From positions 1 to 10,170 of the forward strand of contig JBAYNT010000019.1 of assembly GCA_041678645.1 (NCBI GenBank): a stretch of DNA of 10,170 nt, given 5' to 3'. The notes below the pieces were generated by a model. The model saw nothing but the letters and a program-made list of their open reading frames with translations, had not been told where the DNA came from and ran no database searches. How positions within the stretch are numbered: the stretch's first letter is position 1; each line of letters opens with the position of its first letter. The translations under genes and the position numbers were made by a program. Below, in pieces: positions 1-5,800 of the stretch. This DNA comes from WOZL01 sp041678645 (GTDB lineage Bacteria; Patescibacteriota; Dojkabacteria; SC72).

Positions 1-180
1 AGAGCAAATGGATGGAGGGTATTCCTAACAGGGATAATATCTGGTATCGGTACTGCAATAGGGGCAGCTCTTATAGGAGCAATTCTAGCCGGTTTGATAG
101 CCTCTAATATAGGTGAGATTCCCATATTGAAGAATTTTCTCCCTGATAGTGTTCAAGAGTACATCGGGGACATAGAGTAA
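1..180 (+). CDS. C-terminal part of a small membrane protein, DUF5665-like (5' end outside window)
   Basis: Frame 1 is open from the first base to the TAA at 178-180 and gives 59 residues with no start codon, so the gene begins left of the window. It reads RANGWRVFLTG, then a Gly/Ala/Ile-rich hydrophobic stretch of about 28 residues (residues 7-34), then a polar tail with IPILKNFLPDSVQEYIGD. One glycine-rich helical hairpin or membrane helix followed by an 'IP.L..F' tail resembles the short DUF5665 membrane proteins; this is recalled family resemblance, not a search result. The PEBP-like gene starts 28 bp downstream on the same strand, so the two may be co-transcribed. Function is unknown. 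Confidence 0.6.
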   Translation, partial: RANGWRVFLTGIISGIGTAIGAALIGAILAGLIASNIGEIPILKNFLPDSVQEYIGDIE

Positions 181-208
181 GATTAGATAAAATCATTCGT
201 ATATTTAT

Positions 209-667
209 ATGGAGATAAAAAGTAGAGCCTTTAATAATATGGGTAGTATCCCAGAGAGATACACGTGTGATGGAGACAACATCAACCCTCCACTGGAAAT
301 ATTAGACATCCCTAACTCAACAAAGAGCTTAGCGTTAATTGTGGACGATCCAGATGCCCCTAATGGGACATGGGTACACTGGTTAATGTGGGATATCCCT
401 ATCGAAAATCATTCTATCAAGGAGGGTGAACCTCCTGTAGATTGTGTATATGGGACTAATAGCTTTGCTAGACTAGAATATGGCGGTCCTTGCCCTCCTT
501 CAGGCACACACAGGTACTTCTTTAAAGTTTATGCATTAAGTAAAACAGTACAATTACCAGAGGGAGCTACTAAGGAGGAATTAATGAGTGCAATAGGGGA
601 ATACAAGATTGATTCTGCTCAGTTAGTTGGTCTTTACTCTAGAAATGGTCGGGGAAACAGGACTTGA
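209..667 (+). CDS. YbhB/YbcL-type phosphatidylethanolamine-binding (Raf kinase inhibitor-like) protein
   Basis: A 152-residue cytoplasmic PEBP-family protein. The family signatures are present: DDPDAP at 46-51 followed by WVHWLMWDIP, then YGGPCPPSGTHRYFFKVYAL at about 91-110, which together form the anion-binding pocket. Length matches bacterial YbhB/YbcL proteins (about 150-180). The usual family end, 'G.Y.R', is reached at GLYSR (141-145). The last seven residues, NGRGNRT, are encoded by DNA that is also the 3' part of the opposite-strand tRNA-Pro, and the TGA stop lies in the complement of its T loop. The ATG is preceded by an AT-rich stretch with no Shine-Dalgarno. The physiological role of bacterial members is poorly known. 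Confidence 0.9.
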   Translation: MEIKSRAFNNMGSIPERYTCDGDNINPPLEILDIPNSTKSLALIVDDPDAPNGTWVHWLMWDIPIENHSIKEGEPPVDCVYGTNSFARLEYGGPCPPSGTHRYFFKVYALSKTVQLPEGATKEELMSAIGEYKIDSAQLVGLYSRNGRGNRT

Positions 668-722
668 ACCTGCGACCTCTGCGTCCCAAACGCAGCGTTC
701 TAGCCATCTGAACTATTCCCCG
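646..722 (-). tRNA. tRNA-Pro(UGG), CCA encoded
   Basis: The reverse complement folds as a full cloverleaf: acceptor CGGGGAA/TTCCCCG, D stem GTTC/GAAC, anticodon stem CTGCG/CGCAG with loop TTTGGGA (anticodon TGG), a 5-nt variable loop AGGTC, and T stem GCAGG/CCTGT with loop TTCAAGT. The discriminator is A and an encoded CCA follows at 646-648, giving 77 nt. It decodes proline codons. Its 3' 22 bases overlap the end of the PEBP-like gene on the other strand. Confidence 0.95.
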
Positions 723-732
723 ACGACAGAGC

Positions 733-741
733 ATTTTACCA
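733..741 (-). promoter_or_regulatory. extended -10 promoter of tRNA-Pro
   Basis: On the minus strand TGGTAAAAT forms an extended -10 (TG-N-TAAAAT), with the -10 hexamer about 10 bp upstream of the mature tRNA 5' end at 722. A T-rich stretch, but no convincing -35, lies 17 bp further upstream. Confidence 0.5.
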
Positions 742-755
742 CATATATATTAAAC

Positions 756-780
756 AAAAAAGGGAGGAACACCCTCCCTT
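756..780 (-). terminator. intrinsic terminator of the DUF4870-like gene
   Basis: AAGGGAGG (760-767) and CCTCCCTT (773-780) form a perfect 8-bp stem around a 5-nt loop. Read on the minus strand, the stem is followed directly by a T6 tract (756-761), the classical Rho-independent layout. It sits 22 bp past the stop codon at 803-805 and separates that gene from tRNA-Pro. Confidence 0.85.
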
Positions 781-802
781 CTTAATTTGCTTTCTCAATT
801 TG

Positions 803-1180
803 CTATATCTTAGCCATAAGCATAAGGCCAAACTTTGATATTATAGGGAGATCAAATCTCTCGCCCTTAGATGCCTTAACCATAGCTACTATCATCATTA
901 CAAATAGTGCCATATTGTACAGCCATGCCACAATTGCAATCAATATTCCTATTACTGGAATTACCATCAATATTGATAACCCAATTGATACTGCTGCAGC
1001 TACAGTAAACTGTGCACCCATATATCTGACAAACTTATCGTCCTTCTCTGTGAATAGTAGTATAAGACCAACTAGAGGGATACAGGCCAATATTGCCATT
1101 GTCTTATTTTCCTCGTTGAACTTTATATCCTCTAAGGTATATACCTTACTTGCACTCTTTGGTGTTGCTTCTTCTGCCAT
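803..1180 (-). CDS. Tic20/DUF4870-like integral membrane protein
   Basis: A 125-residue protein starting MAEEATPKSASK. A polar N-terminal region of about 27 residues precedes a hydrophobic helix (28-44), a loop with the family-like KFVRYMGAQFTV (49-60), and two adjacent hydrophobic helices (about 61-84 and 86-102). It ends KASKGERFDLPIISKFG, close to the 'ka..Ge.y.lPi' ending of DUF4870/Tic20-like proteins. This is recalled resemblance; bacterial members have no settled function. The frame is open upstream to an ATG at 1231, but the added 17 residues look non-coding, so the ATG at 1178-1180 was chosen. No Shine-Dalgarno is seen (TTTCTTTTTATT before ATG). It is divergent from lexA, and the operator cluster lies between them, so shared LexA control is possible. 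Confidence 0.8.
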   Translation of the reverse strand: MAEEATPKSASKVYTLEDIKFNEENKTMAILACIPLVGLILLFTEKDDKFVRYMGAQFTVAAAVSIGLSILMVIPVIGILIAIVAWLYNMALFVMMIVAMVKASKGERFDLPIISKFGLMLMAKI

Positions 1181-1243
1181 AATAAAAAGAAATTTATAAT
1201 TTATACAAGTACAGTATATAACATTTTCCACAAAACCTACAAT

Positions 1244-1311
1244 AGTATACTACAAGGCATTGCAGTATACCCATCCTATGGTATACTTAATTATTAAATT
1301 AATGGTATACC
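1244..1311. promoter_or_regulatory. cluster of four RGTATACY palindromes: candidate LexA operators
   Basis: Four 8-bp sites match RGTATACY: AGTATACT (1244-1251), AGTATACC (1264-1271), GGTATACT (1280-1287) and GGTATACC (1304-1311). Centre-to-centre spacings are 20, 16 and 24 bp. Site 2 overlaps the predicted -35, site 3 overlaps the -10, and site 4 lies between the predicted transcription start and the lexA ATG at 1315. This placement is what an autorepressor would use. Two further matches lie inside lexA, at 1564-1571 and 1630-1637. Confidence 0.65.
1260..1287 (+). promoter_or_regulatory. lexA promoter
   Basis: TTGCAG (1260-1265) and TATACT (1282-1287) are separated by 16 bp, a good sigma70-type match. 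The implied start near 1294 gives a leader of only about 20 nt with no Shine-Dalgarno. Confidence 0.6.
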
Positions 1312-1314
1312 CCA

Positions 1315-1986
1315 ATGGCAGAGAAGTTAACTAATAGACAGGAAGAAATACTTAGTTTGATTAGGGATTTCTTTCTAGAAAATGGGTATGCTCCATCTCT
1401 TGGTGAGTTACAAAGCAAGTTAGGTTTTAGCTCTAAAAGAGGTGTTGTGAATCATCTTTCTGCATTGGAAAACAAGGGATATATTATTCGTACAAGCGAA
1501 CCTAGAAGTATCCAACTTTTAGACGGAAATGATGATGCTAATCTCGAGTATGAGTATTTAATAGGTATACCAATATTTGGATATGCTAATGCGGGTACAC
1601 CTCTTGTAATGGCAGAAGAGGAGGCTCTTGGTATACTTAAAATAGATAGGAATCTTATAGGGAGAAAGTCTAAGGAGAATCTTTTTGGATTAATTGTTAA
1701 AGGAGACTCTATGAATGAAAGAGTTTTGGATGGAATTAAAATAGAGGAGGGTAACTATTTGATAGTAGATAAGGATGCTAAGGTAGAGGAGGGTGACGCT
1801 GTTGTAGCCATTATAGATAGTAGTGCTACAGTAAAAAACATTAGCCTTAAAACTGAGGATGTTGTTGTGTTATATCCAGAATCTGATAATCCAACACATC
1901 AACCAATTTACATAGACTCAGATAGTAATTTTATGATAAATGGTAAGGTTATAAAAGTTTTAGATAACCCAATGACCTCTATCTAA
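1315..1986 (+). CDS. lexA: LexA-family SOS transcriptional repressor (self-cleaving, S24 peptidase)
   Basis: A 223-residue protein with both LexA domains. Residues 1-65 are the winged-helix DNA-binding domain (LTNRQEEILSLIRDFFLENGYAPS near the start, then the KRGVVNHLSALENKGYI recognition/wing region). Residues about 83-219 are the S24 autoprotease: Ala93-Gly94 in YANAGTP is the expected cleavage bond, Ser132 in KGDSMNE the nucleophile, and Lys174 in ATVKNI the general base. It would repress DNA-damage genes until RecA filaments trigger self-cleavage. The promoter is covered by RGTATACY palindromes, suggesting autoregulation with an operator unlike the well-known CTGT-N8-ACAG or CGAAC-N4-GTTCG boxes. 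The stop overlaps the convergent nrdG stop by 8 bp. A close relative controlling other genes cannot be excluded. Confidence 0.92.
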   Translation: MAEKLTNRQEEILSLIRDFFLENGYAPSLGELQSKLGFSSKRGVVNHLSALENKGYIIRTSEPRSIQLLDGNDDANLEYEYLIGIPIFGYANAGTPLVMAEEEALGILKIDRNLIGRKSKENLFGLIVKGDSMNERVLDGIKIEEGNYLIVDKDAKVEEGDAVVAIIDSSATVKNISLKTEDVVVLYPESDNPTHQPIYIDSDSNFMINGKVIKVLDNPMTSI

Positions 1987-2662
1987 TATTTACGTTTTTA
2001 ACGTATTTAGAAATAATTTTCTTTATCTTCTCTAGCTCTTCTTGAGTAAAACTATTCTTACTATTAAGTTTAGGGTCAATAGTTTTACCCTTCCTAAAGT
2101 TCTGAATGTAGTAATTTCTAGCCCCCTTGATCAATTCTCCAATGTCTTTAGCATCATCTATACTGTGTATACCTTTAACATACGTCGTTCTAAATTCGTA
2201 ATCTTTTCCACTATTCATTATCATATCTATACTATGCTTTATAGCTTTAGTATCTATCCCATACTCCTTGTAGTATTCCGAAGGGTATTTAACATCCATA
2301 GCCCAGTAGTCTACAATATTTAAACCCATTATCTCCTCAACAGTTTTATCTAGCACTCCATTACTATCAAGTTTGACTAACATACCAAGTTTCTTTACTT
2401 TTTTAATAAAGGGGATTAAATCTCTTTGTAATGTAGGCTCTCCTCCTGTGATTACCAAGCCATCAATTAAGCCCTTTCTCTTCTTAAGATACTCCAGAAC
2501 GCTCTCTTCGGAGATCAGTAGGTCCTTATTACAGGGTAAAGTAACTAATTCAGGATTATGACAGTAACTACACCTTAAATTACATCCATATGTAAATATT
2601 ATAGATGCTATCTTACCTGGGTAATCTAATAATGTGTTTTTTTCAAAACCAGAAATTAGCAT
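1979..2662 (-). CDS. nrdG: anaerobic ribonucleotide reductase activating protein (radical SAM)
   Basis: A 227-residue radical-SAM activase. It uses a 4Fe-4S cluster and S-adenosylmethionine to place the glycyl radical on the class III reductase. The cluster motif is C27-x3-C31-x2-C34 (YGCNLRCSYCHNPEL), preceded by the family-typical LLDYPGKIASIIFTYGCN; GGEP (73-76) is the SAM-binding motif. It ends the nrdR-nrdD-small ORF-nrdG operon. Its ATG (2660-2662) lies inside the last codons of the 44-codon ORF, a 7-bp overlap, so translation is probably coupled; no separate Shine-Dalgarno is seen. Length and N-terminus suit the NrdG2-like group, as does pairing with a thioredoxin-type reductant. PflA-type activases are similar, but context decides for NrdG. 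Confidence 0.92.
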   Translation of the reverse strand: MLISGFEKNTLLDYPGKIASIIFTYGCNLRCSYCHNPELVTLPCNKDLLISEESVLEYLKKRKGLIDGLVITGGEPTLQRDLIPFIKKVKKLGMLVKLDSNGVLDKTVEEIMGLNIVDYWAMDVKYPSEYYKEYGIDTKAIKHSIDMIMNSGKDYEFRTTYVKGIHSIDDAKDIGELIKGARNYYIQNFRKGKTIDPKLNSKNSFTQEELEKIKKIISKYVKNVNIR

Positions 2663-2790
2663 TTGTTATTATCAAAAGTTTTCCTATCATGAAATTCTGA
2701 GACCTTCCCATTATTCCACTGTCTAACAGGCCTAATAAAGCCCACAACCCTTGAATACACCTCGCACCTTTGTCTTTCTACCTTTCCCAT
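2656..2790 (-). CDS. stand-alone glycyl-radical domain of class III ribonucleotide reductase (split NrdD C-terminus)
   Basis: A 44-codon ORF from ATG 2788-2790 to TAA 2656-2658. It reads MGKVERQRCEVYSRVVGF, then IRPVRQWNNGKVSEF and a short charged tail. This matches the extreme C-terminus of NrdD, where 'CEVYSRVVGY.RPVQNWN.GK..EF' carries the radical; Gly17 (codon at 2740-2742) in RVVG is the predicted radical glycine. The upstream NrdD ends after its zinc-binding Cys motifs and lacks this sequence, so the two polypeptides together make one complete enzyme. The ORF is in another frame than nrdD, starts 26 bp after its stop and overlaps nrdG by 7 bp. Its frame is open back to about 2865, so fusion by a -1 frameshift is formally possible. 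No Shine-Dalgarno precedes it. A spare-part role like GrcA (YfiD) for pyruvate formate-lyase is less likely, because the main NrdD has no radical site of its own. Confidence 0.85.
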   Translation of the reverse strand: MGKVERQRCEVYSRVVGFIRPVRQWNNGKVSEFHDRKTFDNNKC

Positions 2791-2816
2791 TTTTTTAAGC
2801 AGTAAAAATTTATATA

Positions 2817-5800
2817 TTAGTCCTTTATTATAAACTCCGTACCCTCTTGATAACCTACCTCTGCATCACACTTTGGACAGAACTCATGCTCCCCAGGTAT
2901 ATATCCATGTACGGGACATATACTAAAAGTAGGGGTGATAGAGAAATAGGGTAAGCTATAATTCTCTGCGACCTTTCTTACAAAAGTTCTAGTACTTTCA
3001 ACACTTGGCATTTTCTCACCAAGAAAGATATGGAGGACTGTACCACCCGTATATTTAATTTGAAAATCATCTTGCAAGTCTAAAGCCTCCCATACATCAT
3101 CCGTATATCCCACAGGTAATTGCGAAGAGTTTGTATAGTAAGGCTCTTTCGACTTACTGATACCTAAATCAGAACCTGCAATAATATCATCGCCAAATTT
3201 CTTTTTATCACTCTTAGCAAATCTATAAGTTGTACCCTCTCCAGGAGTAGCCTCTAGATTAAATAACTGGTCTGTTTCATTCTGATAATCCATTAATCTC
3301 TCCCTCATATGATCCATTACTTTCAACCCAAATTCATGACCCTTTTTTGTAGCAATGTTTTCCTTGTCCATAAAATTAACAATAGATTCATTAAGCCCTA
3401 ATAGCCCTATTGTACTGAAATGATTTTTAAAATACTCACCAAATCTCAGAGCAATATCATGAAGATAGAATTTTGAGTAAGGATATAAACCTTTTTCCAT
3501 ATACTTCTCAACAAATTCTCTCCTTGCCATTAGAGCATCTTTTGAGACATCCATCCAATGATCAACCATTTTAAAGTACTCCTTTTCGCTTTTTGCTAAA
3601 TATCCAATTCTAGCCATATTAATAGTTACTACACCAATACTACCTGTAAGAGGATTTGCTCCAAATAGACCTCCACCTCTTTTACGTAATTCTCTATTAT
3701 CTAATCTTAATCTACAATTATGAGTTAATATACCTGTAGTTCCAACTGTAAAAATGGGATCATTATCCAGGACCTCTAAGCAGTATGCAGATGTATTAGA
3801 TATTTTCTTTATCTCTTTTATTTTAATCCAAAGTTTCCCTTCTTTTTTAAACCAGAAATCCCCATAGTTTTTTCTATCTAATTTGTATATTAATACGGCA
3901 TAGTTAGGCTCTTTGCCTAATCTACCCTTTCGTGCATCCTTGTAGATAGCTGTTGTAGTCCCTAAAGAGGCAGCAAGCATATTTAAGGTTTCTACCATTC
4001 TTTTGGAAGATGTGTATATTCTGTTTCTATTTCCACCATCTGTAGCATAGTGACCATCTATCACACCAAGTCTAAAATCTTTACTTGCATCAAAAACTCG
4101 AGCTGTATATCTCTTTTCCCTCTCTTTACCTTCCACATAGTCTTTGCACAAACCAACTGCAGCTTTTGAATAAATTTTTAAAGTAAGTAATTTTGTGTCC
4201 CCATATTCTCTAATGGAGTGATTAGCACCAAAATATTTTTCTGAGATATCTATCAGTTTTTCTACAACATCGGCTTTTTGTTCTCTGCAAAGAGAAAAAA
4301 CAACAGAGCAATCACCATCAAATGATCCGTCTCCAGCGTATGCTCCGACAAAGTATCCCAGTTCCTTAGTCCCGCCACTTCCATTGTATATATTTAATGA
4401 GTATGGAAGATACATATCTTTGGTTAATTCTGAAGCCTGATACTCTTTTACACTTGCATCATTACCCGTAAGAACAAAATTAAGATGTTTTTCAGACATT
4501 TTGATAACATGATTATTTGCAAGAGTCACTTTTAACATTTTCTGATTCTCAAACTTACTAAACATCCCCTGTACAAACTTTCCATCGCTATATACCTCGT
4601 AGACCTCTTTTTTAGAATTACCCTCGTAGATATTACGTATAGTTGAGAACTCCAATCCTCTTCCTCTAGAAGATTTTATTAAAACCTTCTCATTGCCTTC
4701 CAAAGGACACATAGATCTTGCGTCATCTGGACTCATGTCAGAATTAATGAAATTACTAAAGTAAGGGATACCATACTTTGCAGTCATCTCCCATAACTTG
4801 TCATATTTAGGATTTTCCCACTCAAAGTCCTTGGTTAAATTGTATGTTGGTATAGGAAAAGAGAAAAGTCTTCCTTGAGCATCACCATCTAGCATGACCT
4901 CGCAGAAGGCTTTGTTTATCATATCCATCTCTTTTTGGAACTCACCGTAGGTTTCTTTTTGTAGTTTACCCCCAATGATTACACTCTCATCAGAGAGCAT
5001 GCCATGGGGTTTTAGATCAAGAGTTATATTAGTAAAAGGAGTATTACCAGTAATAAAGACCTTTCCATTTCTTCTTGCAATAATAGTCTCATTTACTGTG
5101 TGAGGACACCATATCAAACCATCATAATTAACTTTCTCAATCTTCTGAATATATGTATCCTTATGATCTATTAATCTTAAAACATACACAGCTTTCTTTC
5201 CAATATGGGTAGGCCTTCTAGTAAGAATAGTAGAGCCGTAGCCAGCGTTCACAGCTATAATTTGAAGCTTATCTAATATATCAATATTTGTGGTAGAAAT
5301 CTTACATCCATCAAAACCATCACCTTTTATATATGTCTCCAAGAAAATTCTAGATTGTTTCTGGTTAAGTGACAGCAATGAATCTGGAATAAATTTAATA
5401 TTACTATCATTTCCAAACCATTCGTGAATAAGTTTAGAACTCTCCGAACATAGCCTTATCTTCTTAACAGGAGAGCCTAAACCAACCGTTTCTGACTCAT
5501 CATACTTGAGATCAAAGTGATTTAATAATTTCTTTATTTCATCATACTTAGTTTTGTTTTTAATTTCTGATTGGTAGATTGAGATTCTGTTAGTTCCGCG
5601 ACCTATTTCTAATGTACCATCACTAATAATCCAAGCCATTAGCTTAATTTGTTTATCGGAAAAGTCGGAAGAAGAGTTTGTATTCTCACCAGAGATAGGT
5701 ACTACAATTGCTGACTTCAATTTGTTTACGTCTTCAATAGGTTCTAATATATATTTGTCTGTATTAAAAACTTTTCTTACAACTCTGTGTTTAGGAGAAA

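Noticed and set aside
1135..1150. Palindrome AAGGTATATACCTT in the DUF4870-like gene
   Set aside because: It encodes KVYTL codons in an AT-rich gene and has no second copy or regulatory position.
915..1199. 94-codon plus-strand ORF opposite the DUF4870-like gene
   Set aside because: It is the complement of a membrane-protein gene with clear hydrophobic helices and a terminator; its product has no family-like features.
2042..2561. Plus-strand ORFs at 2042-2323 and 2373-2561
   Set aside because: Both lie antisense to nrdG, whose radical-SAM motifs are unambiguous.
2656..2865. Frameshifted, dead nrdD pseudogene
   Set aside because: The rest of nrdD, the glycyl-radical ORF and nrdG are intact and tightly packed, and the small ORF has its own ATG and overlaps nrdG like an operon gene. 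A sequencing error remains possible and is noted in the finding.
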